Notes: generated from the sequence alone by a model not told the origin. Shown: positions 49,107 through 57,919, numbered from the stretch's first letter. The stretch: DNA of 64,000 nt from Chrysomallon squamiferum (GCA_012295275.1 CM022665.1:46910595-46974594), one strand, 5' to 3'. A program made the numbers and translations.

Positions 49107-51114
49107 GTCATCATCTGATCAGGGCAAAGAGAAGAGACTGGTTAGACAGTATTTCATTCCTGGCTGGGAGGACTACAGCGCCAACCTGACACCAGAAGAT
49201 GTCATAAACTTTATTCAGACAATTCGTAGAGAAATTCAACCCAATTCTGACTTTGGACCTATTGTAGTTCACTGCAGGTTAGTGATTTAGTATGTTAACC
49301 TTTTACTTTTCTATGAAAATTAGCATTTAATGTTTAGTACATCCATCTGTACTTTTATGATTTAGAATTTAAAGTTCTAAAGGTTTTCAGTTTTAACTGC
49401 TTGTCAACTCTTGTAATTAATTATTTATGAGTGATCCTTTCAACTGAAGAATGAAACAGCTATGTGCATTATCCACAAGTATTTGTTTGGTAAACTGGGA
49501 GTCACCAATAGCACAGAATTATTTAAATGCTGGATGTATTAATATATTGTCATTAATTATCTGGTATTGATACATCTGTAGTAACACATGAAAAAAAAAA
49601 AAAAAAAAATTGAACTTAAAGGGTATAATGCTAGAACTGAAAAATATTTTAGCAAATTAATACAAGATTACTACAGTGCTAGACATAAATCAGTAAATAT
49701 ATAAAAAAAAAATATCACTAAACATATTGTTACAGTAATGATAATAATGGTTACTGTGACTTGTCTAGATATGGATCTACATGTTTGAATAAACATCAAA
49801 CCAGAATAACACTAAACTTACTAGTGCTAGTGTTGGAAACATGTAAAAGATAATTATAAATAAATGTACTGTTACTTAGAGTGCTGTAAACATGCAACAG
49901 ATAATTATAAATAAATATACTGTTACTTACAGTGCTGGTGTTGTAAACATCATACAGATAATTATAAATAAATATACTGATGTCTTCCAGTGCTGGGTTG
50001 ATGAACATGGACTAATTATAAATAAATATGACTGTTTTACAGTATGTTCTAGAAAAAGATAATTATAAATAAATATACAACATGCTGGTGTTGGAAATCT
50101 GGGACTTTCATAAATGTTTATGTCTTCAAGCACTGGGTTGATGAACATGGACTTGATGATTTCATTTTAAACTGTTCTTGTAATGATATCCAATCCTTAC
50201 AACTCTATTTGTATACAAACTTATCAGAGGTAAATAAATGTTTTATTTTAAAATGTATTTAACAAAGATTTCATTTTAAAATCTGAAATTTGTAATTATA
50301 TCCATATCCTTTTAAAAGTCTTATTTGAATAAAAAATTATCATTTAGAACTTACTATTTTATTTTAAAATTGTATTTAATCAAAGAAATAATATTGAATA
50401 ACTGCAGTATAAAAATACTCTACTAGAGTGATGGTTTGTTTTACATAACTGCAGCATAATTAGTTTTAGATATTGGATTTTTCTTCAGTTTTCTTTAATA
50501 TAATTAATGTAACTTTTTGAAATTTAGAAACAGTACATCTTCATCCATGACACTCTGAATGAAATGATAGAAAAGAGGAAGAGTGTTCTGTGTCCACCTG
50601 CAGAAAACATCTATGAAAACAGAGATATGTTTGATAAAAATGCATTTCGTAAGCACTTCTTCACATTATGAAGTTTTTCTTGTTTTTGTTTTTAAAATTA
50701 AAATAATTGTAACCCTCCTTCCAACAATTTTAGTTGTTAGCTAATACCAAATATGAACTGTACTGAAAGTTTTTGTTCTCAGTACTAAAACCAACAGCAA
50801 CATAAATATATATATATATGTATATACACACACACACATATACATATATATATATATATGTATATGAAATAATAATAAAAATTAAAAGAAAGAAAGAAAA
50901 AAAAAAGAAAAAAGAAAAACTGAAAAACACAAATAATAAAGCAAAATTTAAAAACTAAAATGTAAATAAATCTTCATTTCATCTGATTATGATTAGAATT
51001 AATGATGTTGCTATTACTGTTGTTATTGTTGATTTTATTTTTTTTTTTTCAGAAGCTGAAGAGGAAAATGTTTATCAGAATGTCACACTTTCCTCTGGAT
51101 TGACAATGATGTAA
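26259..51114 (+). CDS. Gene B2: receptor-type tyrosine phosphatase with EGF/FN3 ectodomain (38 exons, catalytic exon damaged)
   Basis: Type I membrane protein, about 1930 residues. Order: signal peptide, EGF, then two copies of the cassette EGF-b/FN3-a/EGF-c/FN3-b, EGF-d, FN3-c, FN3-d, FN3-c', FN3-d', three further FN3 domains split over seven exons, a membrane-proximal region with an R-R-K-R site, one transmembrane helix, a single PTP domain and a short tail. All 38 exons were placed by GT-AG borders, phase and comparison with genes A, B1 and C. Their sum is 5795 nt, one base short of 1932 codons; the missing base is in the exon that holds the PTP signature. As given, that exon also lacks an AG acceptor. 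The gene is therefore either a recent pseudogene, a pseudophosphatase using another route, or miscalled in a short tandem repeat. There is no second (D2) PTP domain. Two poly(A) signals, AATAAA, follow at 51192 and 51219. Confidence 0.8.
26313..28547. other. B2 intron 1
   Basis: The intron has an ATA/TAA microsatellite (26607-26652), AAAT-rich low-complexity sequence, the element shared with B1 at 27345-27718, and a CATA run near 27831-27848. Nothing else is seen. Confidence 0.7.
28548..28677 (+). CDS. B2 exon 2: EGF-like module
   Basis: Seven cysteines. It differs from B1 by A-E-C-E-T-T and Q-C-S-D-G-Y-Y, the latter closer to a normal EGF consensus (C-x-x-G-Y). Phase 0 to 1. Confidence 0.85.
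29527..29658 (+). CDS. B2 exon 3: EGF-like module type b, copy 1
   Basis: Six cysteines: H-D-V-C-L-D-S-H-A-V-C, K-C-F-C-R-K-R and F-W-S-S-S-S-N-V-C. Phase 1 to 1. Acceptor TTACAG, donor GTAAGT. Confidence 0.85.
30723..30995 (+). CDS. B2 exon 4: FN3 type a, copy 1
   Basis: A complete FN3 domain, nearly identical to B1 exon 4. The C-C' loop after W-T-P-G-N-G reads T-E-T-E-S-N-T-S and carries a glycosylation sequon. Phase 1 to 1. Confidence 0.9.
31244..31375 (+). CDS. B2 exon 5: EGF-like module type c, copy 1
   Basis: Six cysteines: C-G-E-Q-Y-F-A-E-C-F-D-G-R-F-C-R-C, ending D-G-E-C-D-L. It is more acidic than the other two copies (G-E-Q and F-D-G against G-R-Q and F-A-G). The donor is GTTGGT, weaker than the GTATGT of the other copies. 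Confidence 0.85.
31641..31925 (+). CDS. B2 exon 6: FN3 type b, copy 1
   Basis: An FN3-like domain with F-T-W-T-S-S, Y-Q-V-T-V-N-P-G-H-F-S and L-T-A-G-K-K-Y-S-A-Q-F. Phase 1 to 1, donor GTAATA. An AT run follows at 32046-32071. Confidence 0.85.
32542..32673 (+). CDS. B2 exon 7: EGF-like module type b, copy 2
   Basis: Six cysteines: R-D-V-C-L-N-S-H-A-V-C-V-N-E-S-K-C-F-C-R-N-R. Phase 1 to 1. Confidence 0.85.
33730..34002 (+). CDS. B2 exon 8: FN3 type a, copy 2
   Basis: A complete FN3 domain. The loop after W-T-P-G-N-G reads K-K-R-E-S-S-T-S: two acidic/neutral positions in the other copies are basic here and a sequon is lost. The rest is nearly identical. Confidence 0.9.
34237..34368 (+). CDS. 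B2 exon 9: EGF-like module type c, copy 2
   Basis: Six cysteines, almost identical to B1 exon 5 including the H-L end and the GTATGT donor. Confidence 0.85.
34635..34919 (+). CDS. B2 exon 10: FN3 type b, copy 2
   Basis: An FN3-like domain with F-S-W-T-S-S-T-K-L-S and P-G-H-F-S-K-K-T-S-G-S-S. The K-K and S-S replace N-N and N-S of B1, so sequons are lost. A decayed half-exon copy follows at 34995-35080. Confidence 0.85.
35334..35471 (+). CDS. B2 exon 11: EGF-like module type d
   Basis: Six cysteines: K-T-C-K-V-G-D-V-C, A-S-C-S-S-T, R-C-L-C-N-E-E-Y-F-W-G-P. Phase 1 to 1. It resembles the EGF exon of gene C at 59853-59722, which joins directly to the membrane-proximal region there. Confidence 0.85.
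35843..36121 (+). CDS. B2 exon 12: FN3 type c, copy 1
   Basis: An FN3 domain in one exon: L-Q-V-N-W-T-P, Y-D-I-I-L-T-P and L-A-P-G-K-Q-Y-S-V-L-V-R-A. It carries two extra cysteines (S-V-C-L-N-N-T-C) that could form a disulfide absent from the copy at 37361-37639. Confidence 0.88.
36419..36664. repeat. Tandem duplication of a ~122-base intronic unit
   Basis: Two nearly identical units start at about 36421 and 36544 with AGGAGCATTGTAAAAA and run to CACTACCTGAAAAATAA. They are inside the intron between the FN3-c and FN3-d exons. Confidence 0.85.
36787..37080 (+). CDS. B2 exon 13: FN3-like type d, copy 1
   Basis: It starts P-D-T-P-G-P-F-D-E-E and includes D-I-T-P-G-N-Y-Y-T-L. Phase 1 to 1, donor GTAAGT. 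The end, L-G-L-V-R, differs from the other d copies. Confidence 0.82.
37361..37639 (+). CDS. B2 exon 14: FN3 type c, copy 2
   Basis: Very close to gene A exon 3: S-L-R-V-S-W-S-P, Y-D-V-V-W-T-P-V-D-K-G and L-T-P-G-Q-L-Y-K-V-V-V. Exons 12-13 and 14-15 form a duplicated two-domain unit, and gene A keeps only one such pair. Confidence 0.9.
37931..38224 (+). CDS. B2 exon 15: FN3-like type d, copy 2
   Basis: Close to gene A exon 4, with N-V-T-A-G-N-Y-Y-T-L and S-Q-T-Y-T-Y-R-R. Phase 1 to 1, donor GTAAAT. The following intron (38225-39175) has an AAATAA low-complexity block at 38948-39063 and matches gene A intron sequence inverted. Confidence 0.85.
39176..40236 (+). CDS. B2 exons 16-17: FN3 domain type e
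   Basis: Exons 39176-39363 and 40035-40236 form one FN3 domain: M-F-V-S-W-N-R-P-D-N-P-N-G-V-I in the first, L-T-H-L-L-P-F-T-Y-Y-T-V-S-V in the second. A phase-0 intron splits it, as in gene A. Confidence 0.88.
40566..41203 (+). CDS. B2 exons 18-19: FN3 domain type f
   Basis: Exons 40566-40736 and 41072-41203: S-I-T-V-T-W-S-P-E-S-P-K-P-G-T and Y-W-D-Y-M-F-Q-L-T-A-N-T-S-A-G-K-S. The intron between them has an AAG/GAA-rich tract at 40905-40990. Confidence 0.88.
41621..42604 (+). CDS. B2 exons 20-22: FN3 domain type g
   Basis: Exons 41621-41763, 41998-42102 and 42541-42604 make one divergent FN3-like domain, with C-P-K-Q-K-D-G-R-N-G and N-N-C-H-F-S-I conserved in gene A. Phases 1-0, 0-0 and 0-1. 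Confidence 0.8.
42951..44695 (+). CDS. B2 exons 23-26: membrane-proximal region with furin-like site
   Basis: Exons 42951-43106, 43335-43460, 44010-44103 and 44625-44695. The second starts A-S-R-R-K-R-Q, a strong furin consensus, then P-Y-R-A-T-N-D-S-W-I-D. The third has N-G-P-L-P-D-G-P-K-Y and the fourth F-A-C-T-K-G-G-C. In receptor phosphatases this area is often cleaved into two associated chains; that is inference here. Confidence 0.82.
44961..45011 (+). CDS. B2 exon 27: small exon of 51 nt, possibly alternative
   Basis: A pyrimidine-rich acceptor ending TTTTAG and a G|GTAAAT donor bound a 51-nt open segment, phase 1 to 1, encoding T-L-T-Q-N-E-F-S-D-T-N-L-Y-T-C-Y. It sits between the last membrane-proximal exon and the transmembrane exon. 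Genes A and C have no counterpart. Because it is phase-neutral the protein reads with or without it. Confidence 0.55.
45063..45165 (+). CDS. B2 exon 28: transmembrane helix
   Basis: It encodes E-N-S-K-A-G-L-F-T-G and then a run rich in Ile and Val (L-I-I-A-I-V-V-I-T-V-L-V-I-V-I-I-I-L-I) ending K-N-R-K-R, a stop-transfer segment. Donor AG|GTTGAT, phase 1 to 2. Confidence 0.88.
45767..46403 (+). CDS. B2 exons 29-30: juxtamembrane segment leading to the PTP domain
   Basis: Exons 45767-45832 and 46322-46403. The first is basic and Asn-rich. The second has P-I-T-M-V-G-F-K-E-H-L-E-T-L-H-R-D and L-F-T-R-E-Y-E, the usual helical lead-in of receptor PTP domains. Confidence 0.82.
46811..47354 (+). CDS. 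B2 exons 31-32: PTP domain, KNRY and DYINANY motifs
   Basis: Exons 46811-46901 and 47263-47354. They encode M-K-N-R-Y-T-N-I-L-P-F-D-H-S-R-V-K-L and then D-Y-I-N-A-N-Y-I-P. These are the phosphotyrosine-recognition loop and the DYINANY motif of classical PTPs, both intact. Confidence 0.92.
47693..48373 (+). CDS. B2 exons 33-34: PTP domain core
   Basis: Exons 47693-47827 and 48248-48373. The first has Y-I-A-T-Q-G-P and D-F-W-R-M-M-W-E and V-M-L-S-D-L-Q-E-K-G-R; the second has K-Y-W-P and Y-G-E-I-T-V. All are classical PTP motifs, although the usual TEGER/KC region reads S-D-L-Q-E-K-G-R-L-K-V-D. A 27-base partial copy of the second acceptor lies upstream at 47651-47677. Confidence 0.9.
49123..49277 (+). 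CDS. B2 exon 35: WPD-loop exon, altered to W-E-D
   Basis: It encodes Q-Y-F-I-P-G-W-E-D-Y-S-A-N-L where classical PTPs have G-W-P-D-H-G-V-P, and ends I-V-V-H-C, the catalytic cysteine. The acid Asp is kept, but Pro and the following H-G are changed. A TTA microsatellite (49068-49106) lies just before the acceptor. Confidence 0.88.
49823..50082. repeat. Degenerate minisatellite carrying pieces of the PTP catalytic exon
   Basis: Five units share GATAATTATAAATAAATAT. Between them lie fragments of the next exon: TGCTGGTGTTG or similar near 49824, 49880 and 49933, and GGGTTGATGAACATGGAC at 49995-50012. Two units contain AG before TGCTGG (49931, 49990), resembling the lost acceptor. Confidence 0.75.
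50083..50229 (+). pseudogene. B2 exon 36: PTP signature exon with one-base deletion and lost acceptor
   Basis: The segment should supply S-A-G-V-G-R-x-G after the H-C of the previous exon. It begins T-GCT-GGT-GTT-GGA and then, where the catalytic Arg codon is expected, one base is missing; in the shifted frame it continues S-G-T-F-I-N-V-Y-V-F-K and V-D-E-H-G-L-D-D-F. The bases before it read ACAACA instead of an AG acceptor. Its length of 147 instead of 148 is exactly what breaks the frame sum. The donor GTAAAT is intact. The Q-loop glutamine expected near the end is not seen. A sequencing or assembly error in the adjoining repeat is a real alternative. Confidence 0.75.
50528..50648 (+). CDS. 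B2 exon 37: end of the PTP domain
   Basis: It encodes K-Q-Y-I-F-I-H-D-T-L-N-E-M-I, the last helix of a PTP domain, then a linker with E-N-I-Y-E-N-R. The acceptor is TTTAG, phase 0 to 1. Confidence 0.88.
51053..51114 (+). CDS. B2 exon 38: C-terminal tail with a YxN motif
   Basis: It encodes Q-A-E-E-E-N-V-Y-Q-N-V-T-L and ends M-M then TAA. Y-Q-N-V and the Y-E-N-R of the previous exon fit Grb2-type YxN motifs. The protein stops here without a D2 domain, unlike most receptor PTPs. Confidence 0.85.
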
Positions 51115-53043
51115 CAGCTAACTAGCACAGAAACTGCACTGTCAAGATTTTTCATCAACAAAACAAACAAAAGGATAAATTAATAGAAAAAAATAAAAGC
51201 CATACAACTTTAATCAGAAATAAAACCATCAGAATTACAACTAAAGTTATATCTATAACAAAATGTGCTTTTTTTATTTCAGCAGTTATGTAATATAATG
51301 TTTGCATTAAATTTTATTACGAAAAGAAGATAAATGTTATCTCAGCTGGTTAATGTTATGACAAATGCAAACTTTTTAAATGAAGCTAGAGAAATTGTAG
51401 CAACTTTTACATTAATAGAGATTTGATAATTTTCTGGGTGCCATCATTATGGTCTGTCTAAGATTTGTATTAATTCAGCATTAAAATTATAATCTCTAAC
51501 CACTTCTCTTAATGAAATAATTTTTTCATTTAATTAATTGTGTAACAAGAACATTAAGAGTAAAATACCATTTTAATAATTTAATTTTTTTAATATATAA
51601 CCCTATTATTGTATGTACTTATCCTAAATATTTAATTCCTTATCATTTTGTTTTCGTTACAGTCATTCCAATCACAGTATTTTAATCTATGCAAATATAT
51701 TTTCTATATTTCTAAAGTTGTTTTACGCTTGATATATTTACTTGTATATAATTTTCTGTCTAATACATATATACATTTTTTTATTTATTAACTTACATAT
51801 TTATTTATTTTTGTATAAATGCATCCATTGTTGTTATTTTTCATTTTACAAATTTGTTCCTAAAATATAGTTCACATAATAGTAATTTACTTTATGTGGT
51901 TTAATCAAATTATGAGAAAACAATTATGTATTATATATATTATATTTTTATGTGAAATATAGTTAATAATAATATATATATTTTTTGGTTCTCAGAAAGT
52001 TCAGCCAACTATTTCTGGATCATTTTAAAATACAATTTTGTTATAAACATTTTGTAATTATTTTTTGCATCCTGTGTTAAATTATTTTGTAGAGATGTAG
52101 TTTTACATTTCCAAATAATTGTTCATAATTCATTTTCTATATTATGATGTGTTAATTTGTGTTAGTTAATAATTTGTTTTCTGTGAGTATATTTTGTATA
52201 GAGTCTGATTTGTTTTTAAGTGCTAATACAAACAAGTCAAATAGTCAAAAAAAAAAAAAAAGAAAGAAATAAAAAAGAAAAACTCATTATTTTTTATATT
52301 AATAAAATGTTTAATATTTTAAAAAATATGCATCATTTTTTGTTTACAAATAAACCAGAATTTAAAATCAACGAAGACTGAAATGTAACAGTTGAACTGT
52401 TTATTTATGAACTTTTTTATTTTTAGATATAACTAATTGAGAACAGTGATTTTTGATGTTATATACACTGTTACAGCGACACATTCTTGTACCCCATTAC
52501 TATGTAAGGCTATTTCCTTAATAAATAATCACCGAAAAAAAAAATCTTTTGTTGGTTTGTTTATATGAATTATACACATTATATCACACTAAAAATACGC
52601 TTAGTGAAACTCGGAAACTCTAAAGACTGTCACAAATTTACACAATATATCGTTTATTAATAATATTATTATCATTAAAATATTAATTTTGGTAGGAAAG
52701 GTAAATAGGCATTTATACAAACCTAATGACCTGTTTAATTGTTTTTTCCACACGTCTGTAGTTAGGAAAATATTTCCTAAGATTAACGTCTGCGGCGTTC
52801 TTTAGTTTGGCCATAATTTGTAATTCGACGCCGCAGAAAGTTCTGGAAACCAAATTACTGTCAGTGGAAACAGTCTAAGAATATAGTGCATTTCTAAAGG
52901 CGTGTTATTTTTATTATTATTTATTTGTTTTGAATTCTTTGTTTAATCAAAGCAGCGTTTGCTACAATAGATCATTTGAAAAAAAAAATTAATTGTTATA
53001 TAGGGCACTATGTGAATTTCGCCCCAAAGTCGTTTAGATCTAA
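51115..53043. other. 3' untranslated region of B2 and intergenic sequence
   Basis: AATAAA occurs at 51192-51197 and 51219-51224. The rest is very AT-rich with no exon-like segment seen. A slightly GC-richer stretch at 52730-52870 has no recognisable content. Confidence 0.6.
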
Positions 53044-53530
53044 AACAGAAAGACGATTTCGCAGAAACATCCGCTCTACAGATGACTACAATTCCTACCC
53101 AAACTGGTACATTTCAAATCTTACTGATTTCAAACTTCCATACAGAGCTACAAACGACAGCTGGATTAATAAAGGTAAATTATGTCTATTAAGAAAGACA
53201 CTAAACGATCGATTGATTGACTGATTGCGTGATTGAGCGTTTGGCTGGTAGACTTACTGACTAATTGACTGACTGGTTGATTGATTGATTGATTCATTCG
53301 TTTATTCAGTCATTCACAGGCATACTGTTATTAACATTGTTAATGTTGTTTTCATCATCATCAACATTATCATCATCATCATCATCATCATTTTATTAGT
53401 ATTTTTATTTTTATTCTTATTATTGTTACATTTGTTAATGTTATCGCTATTGTTATTATTTTTGATATTCTTGTTATCATCATCATCTTCATCATCATTA
53501 TGATTATGACGATGATTATTATTATTATTT
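53044..53530 (+). pseudogene. Inverted orphan copy of the furin-site exon and its intron
   Basis: Positions 53044-53174 encode R-R-F-R-R-N-I-R-S-T-D-D-Y and P-Y-R-A-T-N-D-S-W-I-N, followed by a GTAAAT donor and about 350 bases that match the gene C intron. The whole segment is a close inverted copy of 58378-57850. No neighbouring exons are present on this strand, so it is a stranded fragment. Confidence 0.8.
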
Positions 53531-54785
53531 TGAACCCGATAGGTTTGCTTATAATGATATTATGCAATACAATATTATTTTATTTAGTCTCGAGGTTTGC
53601 AGAAATTTCTATTGTCCTTGTGTAATTTCGTACTATATCGTATAGGTAGGTGTAGTCGTGTGGGACATTTGTTCATGCTTCCGGTTGCGATAAAACGGCC
53701 TCAGTTTTATCCATCTGTGATAACAATTGCGATAGTAATTATTAATTATAATCGAGCATACTGTTACATTGTTTACTTGTGTTCAAGTTTCTGTTTACAG
53801 AAAATATAATGTGGATATTAAATGCTTACGAATTTTAATAAATGAAGAATATGATACTTACGTAAGATGGGAATTATAATTTAAATTAAAACATGAATTT
53901 ATCAAGTCGGAATTTGCCCGATATTTCGAATTAAGTAACGCTGATAATATCCATTTATTAACCTCCAGGTGAATATAATTAAAGACTTTTCAGTCATTTG
54001 TAACTGAACCATGTCGGGCAGACAGCATATCCAAACAATTTTCTTATTTACCACATTTTTCATTTAACAGTCGATTTGCGTGAATTTATGAGGGAATATT
54101 TACGAAATTAAATAAATAAATAAAAGAAAAGAAAAGAAAAGAAAATAAATAAATAAAAGAAAAGAAAAGAAGGAAAACAGAAAATAATAAACTATTAAAT
54201 AAAGAACAATAATATAAAAAAAAATAAGAAAATAATTTTCGAAAATACAACCAGTATCCATTATTAAATCTCTCTCTCTCTCTCATACACACAGTTTAAA
54301 ACCAATTAAAAATATAAAAACCTTTATTTATAAATGTTCCACAGTAACTCGTCCAAAATACACAACTACTGTAAATATTGTTTAAATTATATATTAACAT
54401 AAAAAAAAAAATATATATATATTTTGTTGATATGTAAATGAAATAAAAAACATATTTATTGTAATATTTCTGTTTTGCATAACTGTTTTCCTATATTAAG
54501 TATATGTATTATACATATAGAGACAAATAGACTTGTAAAGGTAAAAATGTAATATCCAAATGATAAAAAAGAATACTGCATGTACAAATATCTAATCTAT
54601 GTGAAGGCAGATAAGATTTCTAATTTTTTAAAAAACATAATTCATTCAGTCATTAAGAAAATACAAAAGGAATACTGAAAATTTAGACTGATTCAAAGAG
54701 ACCAAGTGATAGATATTTATATATCATTAAACACTTAATGTAACTTAATAATCTAGAAAAAAAAGGAGATTATTTGGATAGCAGT
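53531..54785. other. Intergenic sequence
   Basis: No gene is seen. It contains GAAAA and AAAT low-complexity runs (54113-54175) and a short CT run (54272-54284). Confidence 0.65.
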
Positions 54786-55285
54786 TTATAATTTTGTTTG
54801 ACAAAAATACTGATATTTCTTGCATATAAAAAGTACCTCTAGATTAATTACAAATACTGCAATATATACTTTAAAAAAAAAAAATATTGTTCTGTTTACT
54901 AATGATGTATCCCACTTCTTTCTGGAAAATTCCTTCAAAGATCTTGCACTACGACAGCCTTTCTCAGTGAAAGAAGTGATTGTCAAGCTGACCATTTTAG
55001 ATGTGATGTGATGAAAATCAAGACTAAAAGGAATAAAATATATTTTTGTTCAAGTCTCTGTACTTTTGTCTATTTACACATCAGCCAGACTAAATTCCCA
55101 GATGACGCTTGACTGACAGATGCAGTGCTCTCAATGACGTCATGCGAAGCAGTATTGGAAATTTCAATATCTACTTTGGTGATTAGCTTTACGTAAAACG
55201 TACTAGAGATAGCACCTTGAAATTATAGTCAATAAGGGATTTTTGAGATATAAAGTCTGTTTTTTTTTTGATGTTGCCTATCCGA
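54786..55285 (-). mobile_element. Degraded transposon remnant, copy 2 (mariner-like start of a transposase)
   Basis: On the minus strand a short frame begins M-V-S-L-T-I-T-S-F-T-E-K-G-C-R-S-A-R and continues with K-E-F-S-R-K-K-W. This resembles the helix-turn-helix start found in some mariner-type transposases (recognition from memory of the family, not a search). It stops soon after. The same sequence occurs at 21601-22110 in the opposite orientation. Confidence 0.4.
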
Positions 55286-55575
55286 TATATACTCTAGAAT
55301 ATTAACAACTGCCACATGCTTTCTGAGTAGAATATTCAGGGTCAAAAACAATCTAAAAGCTATAATAATTCAGATAAATCAGCATCTAAAAAAATATAAA
55401 TATTCAGGCTTATAAACAGAAAAGGTAGGAATAAAACGAATAAACTATTTTTTATATGAATTATATATTTATAATTAATATCAATATCTGAAACTACTTC
55501 TTAATATCTTGTCTATGTTTCCTAATTGCAGCGTGAGACCAAACTGCTTCCCGTTTTATAAAATGAATTTCAAGA

Positions 55576-55906
55576 CTACACTTCTGTGAGCTTGCTGTAG
55601 ACATTTTGAGAGGGTGCCGCAGGACCCAGTCTTTCATATTCATTTCCACCAGCAGCAGCCTGTCTAGCGTTAACATAACCGTCATCTCTAAACGTGCTTG
55701 TTCCAATCTGCTGCGGGTCTTCTGGTTGTTGCGACAGCGGCACATTGCAGTAGTAGCCACTGACTCCTCTGTTTGAGAGATTTCCCACCTGACCACCATC
55801 TTGGACGTTGCTCGGTCCACTCATTTCATGCTGGTCAATTTGTGGGCTCATAAAGTGGTTGTTTCTTTTTGGAGATTCCTGTTTTGACCTGTGTCTTCTG
55901 ACATAC
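55576..55906 (-). CDS. Gene C last exon: cytoplasmic tail with ITAM-like and YxN motifs
   Basis: It encodes Y-V-R-R-H and then a tail of about 105 residues. Tyrosine motifs are Y-C-N-V, Y-V-N-A, Y-E-R-L and Y-S-K-L. The last two are nine residues apart, as in gene A. The stretch N-V-R/A-R-Q-A-A-A-G-G-N-E-Y-E is almost unchanged between A and C, while the segment before it varies. Confidence 0.82.
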
Positions 55907-57845
55907 CTGAAAGAAACAGAGAGGAGCTACTTAATAATTTTTCTAGAAGGGTATATATGCTAACTTACGCATTAAACGTTTCTAATAATTTATAGCTGAA
56001 TCACAGATGAAAATTAGGTGTAGGTTGTGGCTTGAATGTTCAATGCTGGTCTGATGACTAATTGGTTCTAGGTTCAAATTTTACCAGTGCAACTGTCAGG
56101 ACCTCATGGTTTCTTTATTAAAGAAAGTGTTATGGTTTTGGCTGCCTACTGGGTAGTATATATTAAATTCCTTTCATTCTAATTGAAAAATGAATAGTCT
56201 GTGATGAAACTGCAGTGTGTTTCTTCTCTATTTATCAAATGTGTCTTTAATTATAGGTATAAAATAAACCCATGTTACCAGCAAACTGTTAACAACACAT
56301 CATGTACTAGTAATGCAGGGTATTTCAAAACACTGCTTATTAGTTTTGAATATCAGAAGTAATGTAAAACAAACTGCTATGATAAATGAAAATTCTTTTC
56401 ATTAAATTTGAAATTAAAGTCGGATACTTACCAGAAGAAAACACCACCAAGAACAACCAACAACAAGAAAAGTATCACTGCTACCACAGAAACCGCTATA
56501 ACAGCTGAACTGACTTGATTTTCTTTTTCTGATTTAACTGTAAATAATAACAAAATGTATGTACATACATGCACAGACGCCTTACATACACTCACATACA
56601 CGTTGGCAGACATATTCTCACATACACATGCTCAGTCATATATTCTCATATACTCATACATTCACACAAGCACACACACATTCATAAACACACATACACA
56701 CATTCATGCTCACACACATATATTCTCACGACCCACAGAGCTAAATATGAAAACAAAATACAGTTTAGTCCACACGAACCTGTTTTCGTTTCAAACTGAA
56801 TTCCAGCACTTTCCTGACAGCCAGCGTCAGTACAAGCAAAGAGAACAGCTCTGAAATCAGACATACTGGAGTTTTATGTTCTGTCTCTAAACTCGTTTTT
56901 CAAAAGTAAATAAAGAATCAAGCCTAGTATTTAAAAACAGTGATCGCCATTTTCTACTTCTAATCTCGCATATAAAGGATAAAAATAATCGCGTCTTGCG
57001 AGGATAAATTTAATCTTTGTTTTAGGAATATTTGTGATATTTAACCTTCTGCTGAAAATTATAAATAGTAAATAGGCTATCTTTAAATAATGAATAAAAC
57101 GTTACAGTGATCATGTCTGTGACAAATTTAATCTTTTCTCGGTGATTTGCAGTAGAAAATAATAAATAATAAAAAGCAGTGACATGATATCTGGACAGAC
57201 CGTTAATACTTATTTGAGTGTATCCTTTAAAAGTTTCTATAACTGTAACAGACTAACTGATCTCCTTTACATGAGGCTTGCTGTAGTCAAATAAAAAGAA
57301 TGACTGTTTGTTTAATGAGACCCCAACACGAAAATCAAATAAAAAGAATACAAAGAAGTACGCATGATTATATTTTAATGTATTCTGCCATCTTTCTGGC
57401 TCAGAACGTTTTTCCCCCCTCTGACATCAAGATTTCTTCTTTATCTCTTTTAGTGTGAATTAAAGAAAGATTTCACAATTTAAAAATAAATAAATAATAA
57501 ATTAAATAAAAATAATAGTTCCTTTTGAATACATGTACATGACATAGCCAAACATTGCAAGGGCAGTTATTGTATCCTTGAAGGAAAACAAAAAATTAAA
57601 CTTGCAAACAAAAACTGATTTACATATGGATTGTTTATGCATCCATGTTTACTTAACAGCAGATTTACATAAATCTCTCCATTTAATTTACATAAGCAAA
57701 ATAAGCAATTGTTAGAAATAAAGAAAAAATAGTTAAAAATTACAAACGTGTATTTGGTTCCAGGTTTCAGTGGTCCGTTACAGATTGAGTACTTTTGTGT
57801 GCTACAGTTCATTGATCCAACCACATACTTCTCCAGTTCAAGATC

Positions 57846-57919
<74 letters not shown>

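Noticed and set aside
46811-51114. A second (D2) PTP domain in B2
   Set aside because: After Q-Y-I-F-I-H-D there are only 53 or so codons to the stop and no second KNRY or H-C motif downstream.
52976-53043. 5' extension of the orphan exon as a start codon region
   Set aside because: The codons before 53044 have no counterpart in A, B2 or C; homology starts only at the R-R-F-R-R part.
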